A stretch of 64,000 nucleotides of DNA, from contig JAFMSR010000006.1 of the NCBI GenBank assembly GCA_022818135.1, positions 37,310,615 through 37,374,614 of the forward strand, written 5' to 3'. The position numbers were made by a program, and so were the translations under genes. Positions 1 through 13,742 of this stretch are shown here, piece by piece. The stretch's first letter is position 1. Every line of letters starts with the position of its first letter. The notes below the pieces were generated by a model. The model was given only the letters and a program-made list of their open reading frames with translations. It had not been told where the DNA came from and did no database searches. This stretch comes from Saxidomus purpurata. Lineage: Eukaryota > Mollusca > Bivalvia > Venerida > Veneridae.

Positions 1-1139
1 TATGCAAATAAATGTAAAATCATACATATACAAACGCGAGATATATTATTTATGACAGATAGCTACCGTATCAGATACTAGCTGTATAAACAATCCCCCA
101 TATATATGTTCAAACTAATTTCAATCGCAAAGGACTTTCAGTTTCAGCCCTTCCATTTACCTGTTTACCAACAAATTTATCATTCAATGTCACCATATAC
201 AAATATCAACAAAATACATAACCATGATTGAGCTAGTTTTTACTGTTGACATATCCGGATTGCATGTCATATTTATGAAATGATTATGCACCTGTTAATT
301 TGAAAATCTATTTAGCGTGACATTCAAAGGTGCAGAAATAGTCTTACATATTTCATTAGTTGTAGATGCAATTAAAGTTACATATCATCCGTTCACTTTT
401 AAGGTTGGTTTTATACGTATACATCCGATATGCAATAAAACAAAGAATATAGAATACAACTTTTAAGAAATGAATCCATAAACGTCTTCCAGAAGACTTG
501 TATTTGAGACACCTTATAAATCACTGTTTGTACGTTACGTACTGTTTACACTGAAATAATATATGATTGTGACTGAGAAAATGGGTTGAGATGAGTAACA
601 TTCACACATTTTGTTTTAAATGTCTTCTTAAAGTGTGAAGTATGTTGACTATGAATTGAAAATTTGAAGTGAATCTACCCACTACTTTTAAAGTTATGAT
701 TAATTTTCAGATAACACCCATTGCCATTTTTCACAATAATACGTCAAACAGTAATTTTAACGTCAGTTTATTTGACGTTTCGTATTGCGATGTCACCCAT
801 GCATATGGAGGTATTTTTTCTTACAACGTCACCTGATAACACATGATTTGTCAAATAGTATTATGCTTGATTCAATTTTGTTGTCATTTCTCAGCCTTTT
901 CTGTAAATCCTCATTTTGATTGACTGTACCCGAATTTTCACTCTTTTTTTCAAATGTGAAAGAATAAGTGGTTGCTATGGTAATATGCTTTATTATAAAG
1001 ACTTGATAGAATCATTTTCAGGCATATGTATGAATGCTACTTCCAATAGACATCATTTTTTAATGATAACGTCTAGTCGAAATTTGGTAAAAATTGGTTA
1101 TTTGTCTATTTACATTTGCGCAATAATAATTAGTGCTCC
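1..1139. other. A+T-rich non-coding stretch upstream of the GPCR exon
   Basis: I see no exon, RNA gene or clear repeat here. Because the receptor exon at 1870 begins at a splice acceptor, this stretch is probably intron or upstream flank of that gene. A 100-codon ORF at 916-1218 has no recognisable domain and overlaps a likely SINE, so I do not treat it as a gene. Confidence 0.5.
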
Positions 1140-1262
1140 TCTAGACTCATTTCCCAAGCCACAGTCACATATAGGGATTCGAGCTCCACTGGGGTCACGA
1201 CCGTATCTCCTCATATGACATCAGTACTGGTTTTTCCAGGAAGCGGACTCGAGAGTGGCTCA
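1140..1262 (-). repeat. Probable tRNA-related SINE fragment
   Basis: Read on the minus strand, a Pol III B-box-like motif (GAGCTCGAATCCC) lies near 1173-1185 within a G+C-richer island. No clean A box is seen, so this may be a degraded or partial copy. The block resembles interspersed repeats I associate with bivalves, which is memory rather than a search. Confidence 0.35.
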
Positions 1263-1869
1263 ATCAACTACAAGTTTTGTTCACAATCGAGCTAAACCAT
1301 GAGTAATAACTAATATCTAATATTACAGTAATAAAGCACATTGTATATATCAACGGCCTATTGTACAGACCAATATAACTTAAAGTGAAATGGTCCAGTA
1401 TTAATTAGCGTAAGACTGACAAAATATGTTTCGTTTCCACATTTCGGTTCACATTCAAATAAACGTGCCCACATAATTATACCCCTCCTGAAAGGAAAAT
1501 AACTACATATATACAAAAAGCAAATTACATATGCTTCTTTCCATTAAAATGCGCAGTGTCACAGAAGCTGACAGCTGGGGGTAGATCATGAGCACATAAT
1601 TTTTCCATTTAGAAAAATGTTTTTTAAGTTTATATATAATTTAAATCAATGCCGAACGTTTTCCTACTAACTTACTTACGAGTCTGAAAGATACAGCGTT
1701 GACGTTTTACTCCCCCTACATTATATATACGTAGTATATAGTCTTGCTCATAAAATGTCCGTTGATCTTCAATTATTTTTTTCAAGCGGTAATTTGAAAC
1801 TAAATATAAGTGTACTACATAACTTTACATCAATGTTTTCTTAAACTAAAACCATCTGATTGTTTTCAG

Positions 1870-3567
1870 GAGCGATGCAAAGACTTGACATGTCCAGACA
1901 TGCGAAAGTTACAGGATGGAGATTGCATAAACATTTACGAGAGTATAAACTATCATTTCGTTTACACTGTAAACATACGCCTTAAACCAACGTCCACTTT
2001 AAGGATGGTGGATGCTTTTGATGAAATGTACAATTCTATTTATGTTCTCATCCATGACATCTTTGATGTCAAATTAGACATGTGCAACATACAAATGATG
2101 TTTAAATCAGAATTAAAGTTTGGAAGAAGTCATTCAGGTGCAATAGCTACATCATCTTTCGTATATATAGATTTTAGATTCAAGTTCACAAAATCTTACC
2201 TGCAAAGACCTTGGGATATTGTTGACAATATATTGAAGGTTCATGGAAGGATCATCAGCGTTGGATATGAAACAAATAGTTCACAGCAATACGTTGTTTA
2301 CGTGCACGACAGCGATGGCCGTCTTTTAAATATTATTGAAGAACTATTCGGTAGTACGTCTATTTATGGAGATGTTAAGAGAGCGTCGACCGTTGAAGAA
2401 CGCATTACCATTTTATCTGAGTACGCCATGTCTGACACGGATGGACTAACTTTACTGCCGTTTTCAGTTTCCATGGGCCACTGTGGAGATGTAAAGAAAG
2501 AGATTGATGTTATACGGTATTCGTCTTGTCCAAAAGTTAATATGTCAAAAATGGATATTACCTGGGCAGAGAATTTGGATGGAATTACAATAAATGATTT
2601 AAAAATAAACAACACCGAGTTCTATTACATAGACCACGATTACATTATGATATGCGCTGAAGCTTTTGAAAAAATAATGGGACATCTTCAACATCAGAGA
2701 GTATTTGATGCAGAAATATTTGTATACATTGTAAGTGCAAGCTGCTCTTTGTCTATAATTTGTTTGCTATTTACACTTGTTGCATTTTGTGTATTTCCAA
2801 AGCTTAGAACACCGTTACCAGGTAAAAACAACATGTCACTTATCACTGCATTGTTGATTGCGCACATAATGTTATTAACTGGAAGTTTAGGTCCCCTAGA
2901 AAGATACTCTTTGACTTGCAAAGCTCTAGGCTTACTTACCCATTTCAGTTGGTTATGTTCCATATTTTGGATGAATGTTTGTACTTATCATATGTTTCGT
3001 GTTCTAACAGAAACTAAAGCGTTGTTAACTGGTCAGGGATGGAAACGTTTTATACGATATCACGTATATGTTGTTACAATGGCAGTTGTTCTTGTTCTGG
3101 CAAACGTTGTTTCCTCGGTTGCTTCTTCAAACGGTGAACTCGGATATGGGGGTAAATTCTGCTACCTGACGTCCCAAAAGAGGATTTTGTTTACTTTTGT
3201 TATTCCTACAAGTCTGATTACTATAAGTAATTTAATTATGTTTGTTTTCGTTGTTCTTAGAATAAAACGATCACCGTTAGTCCACAAGAGTGTCAAAAAT
3301 GATCGCAACAAGTTGGTTATCTTGGCAAAGTTGTCAACAATCACTGGTTTGACTTGGGTCTTTGGCATAGTTTATTCATTTACACACATCAATACCTTCT
3401 CATATATATTTGTTATTCTAAATGCGACGCAAGGACTGTTTATAATGTTTGCATTTGTGATTAATCGGCGAGTCTTTGCTATGTTCAAAGACCTGAAAAT
3501 ACGATTACGGGATAGAATTCATCTTAAGGCAAGCAGTAGTAGATATACTATTTCAACACACCTTTAA
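1870..3567 (+). CDS. Adhesion/secretin-type (class B) GPCR, terminal exon
   Basis: This large last exon encodes a seven-transmembrane receptor of the adhesion/methuselah-like group. The acceptor TTTTCAG ends at 1869 and the exon reads on in frame to TAA at 3565-3567, about 565 residues. The extracellular part starts with a Cys-rich motif (ERCKDLTCPD) and continues about 280 residues with scattered Cys, but no clear GPS cleavage motif is visible. Membrane segments lie near 2710-2800, 2827-2885, 2911-2997, 3058-3125, 3183-3263, 3316-3380 and 3397-3462. TM6 has the class B2 hallmark TGLTWVFG and TM7 has NATQGLF. TM3 and the second loop carry the usual Cys pair (LTCKALG, GKFCYL). The tail is short. 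The ligand is unknown. Exons encoding the signal peptide and N-terminus are not seen and probably lie upstream of the window. The in-frame ATG at 1810 lies before the acceptor and is probably not the true start. Confidence 0.85.
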   Translation, partial: ERCKDLTCPDMRKLQDGDCINIYESINYHFVYTVNIRLKPTSTLRMVDAFDEMYNSIYVLIHDIFDVKLDMCNIQMMFKSELKFGRSHSGAIATSSFVYIDFRFKFTKSYLQRPWDIVDNILKVHGRIISVGYETNSSQQYVVYVHDSDGRLLNIIEELFGSTSIYGDVKRASTVEERITILSEYAMSDTDGLTLLPFSVSMGHCGDVKKEIDVIRYSSCPKVNMSKMDITWAENLDGITINDLKINNTEFYYIDHDYIMICAEAFEKIMGHLQHQRVFDAEIFVYIVSASCSLSIICLLFTLVAFCVFPKLRTPLPGKNNMSLITALLIAHIMLLTGSLGPLERYSLTCKALGLLTHFSWLCSIFWMNVCTYHMFRVLTETKALLTGQGWKRFIRYHVYVVTMAVVLVLANVVSSVASSNGELGYGGKFCYLTSQKRILFTFVIPTSLITISNLIMFVFVVLRIKRSPLVHKSVKNDRNKLVILAKLSTITGLTWVFGIVYSFTHINTFSYIFVILNATQGLFIMFAFVINRRVFAMFKDLKIRLRDRIHLKASSSRYTISTHL

Positions 3568-3662
3568 AACAGGTTAACATTAACCACTAGTAATATACTT
3601 CATGTGGTGGTTTCCTTCGGATACTCCGGTTTACTCCGACGAACGGGATCAAGCATAAATTT

Positions 3663-3698
3663 AATAAATTGTATTGCAATCGTTGTAAAATAAATAAA
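3663..3698 (+). promoter_or_regulatory. Polyadenylation signals of the class B GPCR
   Basis: AATAAA occurs at 3663-3668 and again as overlapping copies at 3689-3698, 100-130 bases after the receptor stop codon. This is the expected place for 3' end formation. Confidence 0.5.
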
Positions 3699-3709
3699 GG
3701 TTAAAGTAG

Positions 3710-5418
3710 TAAATATACTTCACGTGCCCTCTCAATCTTTCTGTTGCTTTCAAATTGCTTTTTGAAATATTTTCTATGTTGGGGTCAGCAAGAAGTCCGA
3801 GGATAACATATATTTTATAAATGTTGCTGTCTTGTGCAATTGAATAATGGCCGCATTTTCTGTTGCAGAAGAGACATTTTCTGTAAAGAATTTTTTTTTT
3901 CTATGGGGGGAGTATAAGATAGAAGCATTTATAAAACTGCACATTTTTGTTGTCTCAGACAACAGCGGAATAAGCTTAAACGTCACCAAGAAATGATTTA
4001 AAAATACAAAAAAAGAATTTATGCTAGTTGATGAAAGCAGTAGGAGTAGGGATTTAAGGAATTTTCTTGTCCGGTATTTATTTGTATCGATAGTTTTTGT
4101 CATGATGTACGAATACACAATGACGTCATTTACATGTTTATGATTAGGAGTTGTGAGTGGTGTATACTTTATTCGACGTCGCCAGGAGCCGGCGTCGAGT
4201 ATTTGGGATGCAAAAAAAGATTGATCCATTGATAAATTGTTTATGTAAGTTGAATAGTAATTGTATGTAATTGTGATGTAAAGTTAAATTTTAAGAATAA
4301 ATGTAGTTTAAACGCAACTATGCTAATATGCTGTTTTATGCTAGCGAAATGTCTTATATTTCAAATGGTCATGAACGAAACCGTCTATAACAAGATAACA
4401 ATGTCGTATATATGAATGTATGAAAAGCTATCACTTTACGGAGAGCTATTAAATTGGGAAAAATATTTGGCGGCGTCTTTTATGTTTGCATTACAGTTTC
4501 GTCCTGTAGTGTCTTTTATCATGCAACTAGCATTAAATCTAACCGATAACACCTGTCCGATATTTTAAAATGTTATCACGTCAGTGACATGATAACACTT
4601 TGTAACCACGCCCACATGCCGGACTACTTCCAGTTCAACAAGCAGGCCTCCTCAAGTGCAAACACAGAGAAAAAGTAATCAAAATGTTTCATTTATCCAA
4701 TCATTTTTTGTATTTTCGTTTACAAATCATGGTTAATGATGTATTTATTGCATAAAAATACAGCCCAAATAAATAGATTGAAAGATTGAAAAACAAACAG
4801 CATGGCATCATAAAAATAGAAAACTCTTGTAGAATTTTTATTTTTGAAATAAACATTGTTGTCAGTATTCATTTTCTTAGTTAGATCATTTGCCATCCAT
4901 CTACGGCAATTTTGACGCAAAATTTGAGAAAAAGTTGATTTTCATTATTTTATAACTATTCAATTTTCACAGTAAGTTCTTAATGCGTGATTGAAATGGC
5001 CTGAAACCTATCAGCTACCTATCAAAAGTTGAAAACTGTCTTTAAACCGCTCACTTTTCACTCAGCAACTCTTAAGTTACTCGTTTTTTATTTAGAATAC
5101 CCCAGTGTTGTGGAGCCCACGCCGCCATTTTTTAAATGTCTGTGTTTTACTTGGAAATTCTTGCGTGCGTCTTTGCAAAAATTTTGTTTGCAAAGTAATA
5201 TCATAACATATAACAGTTAAACATTTATAAATAGTCTCATGAAGGTAATTATAAAACTATATTTATGTAGTTTTTATCTTTTTTGTCCTTTGAAATGTAG
5301 AACTATTTTTCGAGGCACATGTAGTAATTTGAAATCATTTTCTTTTATAAATACCGTATTTATTTATTTTAGGACCCTATAAGTGTAAAAAATATCATAT
5401 AAAGAGTTTGCACGATAA
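3710..5418. other. Intergenic, no gene recognised
   Basis: The stretch is A+T-rich. A 151-codon minus-strand ORF at 3774-4229 is low in complexity, has no recognisable domain and no splice or 3' end context. Nothing else is supported. Confidence 0.5.
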
Positions 5419-5546
5419 ATAGAATATTAGTCAACTGTCTTTTGACAACAAGTGATATCAGGTTCGGCAGATACCAACCCCCCCGACCGCATCTACCTCA
5501 CCTGATATCACATGTTATCAAAAGACAGTAGCCTAATATTCTCTAT
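5419..5546. repeat. Foldback (MITE-like) hairpin
   Basis: Two arms of about 45 bp, 5419-5463 and 5498-5546, are imperfect reverse complements. Both arms contain AATATTAG, CTGTCTTTTGA and TGATATCAGGT in inverted order, around a C-rich loop of about 34 bases. The structure is typical of a short foldback transposon relic. Confidence 0.65.
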
Positions 5547-6219
5547 ATACTTAGTATTTACAGGTAAACAATAAAATCTGAGTTTATTTTATTTGTTTAT
5601 CTCCTTCACTCAGATGATTCAAATGAAATGTTTATGCATACATCAATCAATAAAGCACTTACAGATGAAATTATTTATCGTTGTTTGGTACCAGTCAATC
5701 GATGAATTAAGGTGGATCAGTACCTTTCGTCGGTAAAATAAAGAGTTGTCACATTTATTTAAAAGTCGGTTCATGCGTAAATCGTGACCATCTGCATCGC
5801 ATGGTTACGTTATTTTTATGACGTCACATAACGACATTTATAACGCCCTCTAGTGGCAGTGTACAGGAACAATTCCGTCATAAAGTTTTCTCAAATAGAT
5901 TTATTGATATTCAATCGATTTTCTTTCTGTAAATTCTAGCAAAGTCATTAGAAAATGTACTATACATACGATTAAAATACAGCCTTTTTTAACAAAGCAT
6001 GTCATGATTCCGCTTAAAGCAATTGAAATAACGTTTGAAACATCATCGTTTTTCAACGCTTTTTTGTCGTTTTTACACGAAAATTCAAAATCGGGACGGT
6101 TAAAGTTATAATTTTGACAGTGTCCATTTAATGCTATCAAACATAATAAATGAAATAAAAACGGGATGTCTTCGACTTTTGACGACGTCTCTACGACGTT
6201 TGAGACACATATAGACAAC
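5547..6219. other. Intergenic, nothing recognised
   Basis: A+T-rich sequence without a supportable gene or repeat. A minus-strand ORF at 5901-6278 runs into the foldback element downstream and has no domain. Confidence 0.4.
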
Positions 6220-6351
6220 TGGGTTCCGCAGAGCGATTCTGGCCCAACAGTGTCTCTCTTGTATCTTTTCATATTCATATACTATAAGAACCCAGTATAC
6301 ACACTGAACAGGTTAATTGAATAAACGGGCAGAATCGCTCTAGTGAACCCA
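6220..6351. repeat. Foldback element with ~25-bp inverted ends
   Basis: The left end reads TGGGTTCCGCAGAGCGATTC and the right end is its near reverse complement (GAATCGCTCTAGTGAACCCA). The 132-bp span has no coding capacity and looks like a small MITE. Confidence 0.6.
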
Positions 6352-7889
6352 AGTGCCTGTGGTTTGAGAGAGGACGTTCAGTTCATGACAATTCATGTAT
6401 GTCAATGATAATTTAATTCTCTGTATATGTACTCTTTTAATACGGAATTGCTAAACTCCCCGTTGCGATGTGAATATGATCAAATAATTGAATTTCTCCA
6501 TATAAACAAGGATTCATCTTTTCTTACCGAGAAACGTAGAAGGCCTATGTATAGTCCCGAAAAGTAAAAAAAATAAAAAATGACACAACACAATATAACA
6601 AAATGGAATGGCCTTCTAAACTTTGATAATATTCGAAACGTTTCATCTATCTTCTGAATTTAGTATCATTTGTTTTATTATTTCACACTGCTATTTATAT
6701 AAATAAGTTTACAGCCGTTGTGACATGAGCAGGAGTGTCCATGTATACATTTATATAAAATATTACAACGGCCAAAATGGAAGACATGACTATAGCATTG
6801 CTGGTTAGCAAAGTTGATGAAGTAACCAAAAATCATTCAGAATGATTTCCTTGGTTTAGAACTATCGAAATAACTTCTTTTTTAAAACTTGAAACTGTAA
6901 GATAATCTTTTCAGAAAACTTCGAATAATCTAGATAATGTTTGACATTATCGTGATCGCTATTTCGCCATCTCGTGGCAGAAATATGCAACCACACTATT
7001 ACACAAAGCGGGTGCATTCGTGAATTCTTTCCTTTTTAAAGCTTAGTTATTATTCAACCCTTTTGGAAAATCATTTTAAGGTTAGATGAAAAATATTCCA
7101 AAATGTGAAATTGCTGAATTCCAATCAAGGCACGGAAACGTTCTACTAGTTCGTCATCAGCGGCCGGTAAATGGAAAATTCGTAAGTCGTTCCTTACAGA
7201 TGCTACGATTGACTTATAATCATCATATTTCACTACCTCCAAGGTGTTCGTTATGTTTTATTATTCGTAAATAGCGCTCTCGTAAATAATATATAGGTGT
7301 ATCATTGGTTTTCCCAAGTTGTCATCCGTCCGTCTGTCAAATATTTCGTCTCACTTTCGCGGAACCTCCTATTTACTGAATGATGAATTTTGTTCAAACT
7401 TTACAGGGATGTTTTGGTAGGTTTTATTTGATATTTGTTATAAGTATGCATTCCATCGTGGCAGTTTTATTTTGCTGTTACGGCAAGAAAAGAAAAAACA
7501 GTCTAATCATCTTGTCGGAAAGTCGAATTCTTTGACAGTTTTTTAACTGCACAAACTTGATAGTATTTCTCTTTGAAAATCATTTGATGATAGATAATTA
7601 TATGAACAGAGATAATCCCTGAAACTAAAAGCAGTTCCTCAACTCCAGTATCATCCTACTTGCTGGTGACTTTAAATTTTTAATTCCTCAATTTGGAATT
7701 ATATGTACAGTTGCGACTCTAAGTGTTACTTGCTGAAACTAGTTAAAATACCACTTTTTGCGAAAAGAATGAAAGTCGGACGTTCAATTCATTTCATTTT
7801 ATTTTATTACTTTTATTTAAGCAAAATTAATTCATTTTCATATCAGTTCTGGGATATAGTTACTGCAAGCCAATTTACTATTTCATGAA
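6352..7889. other. Intergenic, nothing recognised
   Basis: A+T-rich sequence with several short ORFs of about 60 codons on both strands that overlap one another and show no domain. No tRNA, repeat array or exon-like feature was found. Confidence 0.45.
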
Positions 7890-8590
7890 AAAAGAGATAT
7901 CTCTGATTTCAAAGAGATATCTCCTAAAACAGGGGAGATATCTCTTAAATTCATGATATCTCTGTAAATTATGAGATATCTTTCTTTGAATAGAGATATC
8001 TCACATGTTAAGAGAGATAACTCCTAATACTAAAGATATATATCTCTGTCGTTCATAGATATATCTCCTACGATAACTCTGTAACTTTGAGAAATATCTC
8101 TTGAAAATAGAAGGATATATCTCAAATAATGTTAAACAGATATCCCTGTAAGTAGAAGTGATATTTCTTAAAATTCGGGATATATTTCTGTGTACAAAGA
8201 TATATTCAGTGTTAAAGAGATATCTTTTCGAAATGAAAGTTATCTCCTAGAAATAAAGCGTGTCTCTTCTAATTTTACCCAAAAGGAGATATTCTGTGAT
8301 CGCAAGGATTCTTTAAATTAGGAGAATATATCTTAACTAGGATATCTCTGTATTGAGATCCTTTCTTTCAATGAATATCTTTCTTCTTTGAAACTATTTC
8401 CCAACAGGTATGTTTGAGTGTTAGCTCTCCTATTCAAATGGTATCTAGAAAAGAGATTCTATCTATGATGTTAACATATCTCTGTAAGTAAAATAGGTAT
8501 CTCTTAATGTTCAGTAGATATCTTACCAGTGAAAGAGATATTTCTATTGGAACGAACGATATCCCTATGAAATTGGAGAGATATCTCTTT
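7890..8590. repeat. Array of palindrome GAGATATCTC with ~20-bp period
   Basis: The 10-bp perfect palindrome GAGATATCTC, or a 1-2 base variant, recurs roughly every 18-21 bp across about 700 bp. Perfect copies include 7894-7903, 7914-7923, 7935-7944 and 8578-8587. Spacers of about 10 bases are A+T-rich and differ from each other. Order is tightest at the left end (7890-8060) and decays in the middle. It is a degenerate palindromic minisatellite; the spacing is close to two helical turns. Function, if any, is unknown. Confidence 0.85.
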
Positions 8591-10599
<2,009 letters not shown>

Positions 10600-11621
10600 G
10601 AAACAAGGTTTCAAATAAATATGTTACAATTTCAAAGAATTTGAAATTATTGTAGATCTACACTACGAAAGTCCTAGTGAGAGCAAACCAGAACAATGTA
10701 ATAAGTGTATATATTGACAAGACAAATTAAAAAGAAAAAATGTGGTATTTCTAGAAAGCACACAGCAAACCCACACAAATGCAACGCGGCTCTGTAAACA
10801 TGTTCCAAGTTAAAATAAATGCAAGAAACCTAAAACACGACTGCAAATGTATCACAGCGAGCTTATCGCTACCATGAGTTTTGGCAAACATTTACCAGAC
10901 TTTAAAACTGATACCAAGATCTTATATATCAATATAATGCTTACCTAAAACATTTCCGATGCTAGATATTACACATCCGGATAACAATGAAGACAAGGAA
11001 CCCTGATCATTTCGACAAACAGTTTTGTTACACTAATACATTTTTAATAAGTACAATTACGATCACTATTAAAGGTTAGGACTCCATGGTACTCTTTTCC
11101 TAATTTCTGCTCATGCTATACTGACCAGAGGAGAATATAATTTTTTCCCTTGCTTCCCTTTAGGTTCTTGGTGCTCTGACTCCATAGACGTCATTGTGCA
11201 CATTAGTAAACAGTTTTCCTTTGTCCCTTTCAGTTCAATGTTATGTTTAGACATTGTGTTTCTAACGTTAGAACTTAAATCAACAGGGTAATATTTAATT
11301 AACGTATTTTTCTATTAGGTTCTTGAAAAGTGAAAGGCGGGCATGCTAAAAAACGGTTGAAACCCTTCCCTACCCTCTACCCCCTCCCCCCTCCCCCCGG
11401 TTACAAATAACTGACCGAACCAAGGTGGTCACCTCGGATGCATTCTGTGCTTGTTCAATGTTTTGTGTCTACAAGTAGTGGTAAAAGGAGTGTGACCCCG
11501 CCGCCCCCCCCCCCTTCCCGTAAATTTTGCTCATACCCGAAATTTTGCACATACATAAATGTTTGCGCATTTACATGTAGGGGAAGTAACTGCTGCATAA
11601 ACTGGTTTCTATCATTGCAAG
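10600..11621. other. Intergenic with poly-C runs
   Basis: No gene is seen. C-rich low-complexity tracts lie at about 11376-11399 and 11500-11516. The remainder is A+T-rich single-copy-looking sequence. Confidence 0.4.
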
Positions 11622-12180
11622 GGAAGGTCCATAGAAGTCTAAAATAACACTGTCTCGTTTGGCACCAAGATCCTGAAAGTCGTCCAGAGTGTCAACGACT
11701 GTCGCGGACCTTTGTACTTGACTCAGGAAGGTCAATAGAAGTCTAAAATAACATGATCTCGTTTGACACCGGTATCCTGAAAGTCTGCCAGGGTGGCAAA
11801 GACAGTCGCAGACCGTTGTATTTGACTCGGGAAGGTGCAAAAAGATTGAAAGTGACCTTAACTCGTTTGGCACCAAGATCCTGGAAGTCTGCTAGAGTGC
11901 CAAATACAGTCGCAGACCATTGTATTTGACTAGGAATGGTTCCGAGAGGAATAAACTGGTCTTAACTCATTTAGCACTGAGATCCTGAAAGTCTGCGAGG
12001 GTGTAAAAGACAGTCTCAGACCATTGTATTTGACTAGGGAGGGACGCTAGAGCTCGAAAATGACCTTTACTTGATTGGCACCAAGATCCTGGAAGTCTGC
12101 GAGAGTGCCAGAGATAGTCGCAGACAGTTGTATCTGACTCTGGAAGGCGCATAGAGGTTTGCATTGATCTTTGTAAGTAG
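11622..12180. repeat. Tandem array, 104-bp unit, ~5.4 copies
   Basis: Unit starts recognised by GGAAGG-like motifs fall at 11622, 11726, 11830, 11933, 12038 and 12142, so the period is 103-105 bp. Each unit contains a version of GATCCTGAAAGTCTGC and of GTATTTGACT. Copies have diverged by many point changes. Minus-strand ORFs across the array (11571-11876, 11967-12254) are by-products of the repeat. They repeat a weak TLADFQDL-like phrase, and I do not call them genes. Confidence 0.85.
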
Positions 12181-12504
12181 ACGCTAGGCATGAATGGGTT
12201 AAAAACGTGTTTAGTAGCAAACATTGCTAACTTGTTGACTGGTTCTATGAACATAAGACGATGTGTTTATCGCCTCTGTCAAAAGTAAAATAAGAAAACT
12301 GAGCTAGAGGAGTTAAATAGATGGACGAGGAGTGGAAATGAGGGAGAGGAGTGAACATGAGGTAGTGGAATGAGGTAGATCTTTGTATGATTTAAACAAA
12401 TGTTTAAATGTCTGACTTTTTTATTCTAGCTCCGTCATTGCAAAGATGATAGGAGCAGCTTGATATACACCCTTCGTCAGGGTCAAACCTAAATGTAGCT
12501 GACG

Positions 12505-12648
12505 AAAATGATGGCATGATATTTGTTTATGGTATTTATATTTATACGCAATTCAATTCGCACTTCATGTCCGGTGTGTAAATCTTGCATGCATGGGTCG
12601 GTTTTTTATAGGATGTGTAGCAGAGCAAAGGTCACAGGTCATATATAT
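12505..12648 (+). repeat. Left inverted repeat of the cassette
   Basis: It shares long identical blocks with the reverse complement of 16166-16357, among them GATATTTGTTTATGGTATTT, CGCACTTCATGTCCGGTGTG and GGATGTGTAGCAGAGCA. Only scattered mismatches are seen outside the insertion in the right arm. Confidence 0.85.
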
Positions 12649-12674
12649 CAACACTATAAGCCACGAGAAGTGAC

Positions 12675-12790
12675 TCTCCTCATTACCTCCTCGTACCTCC
12701 TCATTACCTCCTCATTACCACCTCATTACCTCCTAATTACCTCCTCAATACCTCATCGTACCTCCTCAACGACTCATCTTGTCACTTCTT
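12675..12790. repeat. CT-rich low-complexity array (CTCCTCATTAC type)
   Basis: About ten degenerate copies of an 11-12 bp pyrimidine-rich unit, CCTCATTACCT, with variants containing GTACC or AATACC. The complementary purine-rich version occurs at 13060-13175. Confidence 0.75.
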
Positions 12791-13059
12791 GTTACTTATT
12801 GTGTTGATATGTATGATAGTGATTTGGTACAGACGGCGAGGTCAGTTGCTAATAAAGCGAGACCGTTATCTCACTATGGAGAGTAACGACAACAAGAACA
12901 TCATATTCCATAAAAAATGTGGTTACGTTTTTTTGTTTTGGAGAAACCTGTTACACCACTTCAGAGCATGACATACGTGCGAGTATTATTCAAATATCTG
13001 TGTATTCTGCGACTGTGTGTTTGACAACCGTAAGGCATTTCTCAAGTATGTGAAAATGA

Positions 13060-13175
13060 AAGCCTCGGAGGAAGTGAGGAGAGGCCGGAAAAGCAGTGAG
13101 GAGATCTTCGGAGGTAATGAGGAGGGAGCAGGGAGGTAGTGTCGATGGTCTCGGAGGAAGTGGGGAGTTATTCGG
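13060..13175. repeat. GA-rich low-complexity block, complement of the CT array
   Basis: Repeats of GGAGGAAGTGAGGAG and GGAGGTAATGAGGAG type are the reverse complement of the unit at 12675-12790. The two blocks could pair as a stem around about 270 bp. A weaker GA-rich block also lies at 12300-12375, outside the left inverted repeat. Confidence 0.6.
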
Positions 13176-13327
13176 AGCTTGTTAAACGTCAACGAATCGG
13201 GGATTCCCGATGTAACAGTAACTTCTCGCTTAAAAATGTATTCAAAACATAAATCGACTCATTTTTATTGAAGCTCAGTGGTGGCTTGGACATCAAGGTG
13301 TGAAAACAAACATTTGGAGGAAATAAA

Positions 13328-13696
13328 ATGGATAGTTTTGATAAACCGAAAACCACATAGCGTAGAAAGTTTAAAAAGGGTGCCTCTAGAGAGCATCATA
13401 CGCCTCGTTCTGAGATGTTTATACGAATGGTGCTGCCGACGGAACAGACACCAGCTACAGCTAAGAGTATGCTCGAACGGCAGTCGAAACCTAACGTGAC
13501 TCTTGTTGATCTGGAATTGCAGCGAATGAAAGAAGAAAGTAAAAAACGGAAGCGTCAAATTTCAAGACGAAGGTTGGATACTAAAATGACAAATAAAAAG
13601 ACTCGACAGAAGGCGCCATCTACTGCGAATACAACGCCGAAACAGAGCCCGAGCGAAACAGAAAACATTACCACGATAGGACAGGTATTAAAATGA
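13328..13696 (+). pseudogene. Basic ORF of the cassette, one in-frame TAG
   Basis: From ATG at 13328 the frame reads ten codons (MDSFDKPKTT), meets TAG at 13358-13360, then stays open to 13696. The part after the stop begins RRKFKKG and includes HTPRSEMFIRMVLPTEQTP, with a Lys/Arg-rich middle (EESKKRKRQISRRR) and a polar Ser/Thr tail. Total length would be about 122 residues. No catalytic domain is recognised. The composition suggests a nucleic-acid-binding or nuclear protein, which is inference. It lies 46 bases before the second cassette ORF on the same strand. An internal ATG at 13415 could start a shorter intact protein of 93 residues. Confidence 0.45.
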
Positions 13697-13742
13697 ATGT
13701 ACATATGACTACTCCTCATTCGTATTTTGGACGTTGAGTGTG

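Noticed and set aside
1810..1869. In-frame ATG extension of the class B GPCR ORF
   Set aside because: The region before 1870 ends in a typical acceptor and encodes no signal peptide, so it is intron, not coding.
3774..4229. 151-codon minus-strand ORF
   Set aside because: Low-complexity A+T-derived composition, no domain, no splice or 3' end context.
7890..8590. CRISPR-like layout of short palindromes and variable spacers
   Set aside because: The host is a eukaryote, repeats are only 10 bp and degenerate, spacers are about 10 bp, and no cas genes are present. It is a minisatellite.
12186..12254. Start of a minus-strand gene made of 104-bp repeats
   Set aside because: The recurring peptide phrase follows from the DNA repeat, and stops interrupt the array.
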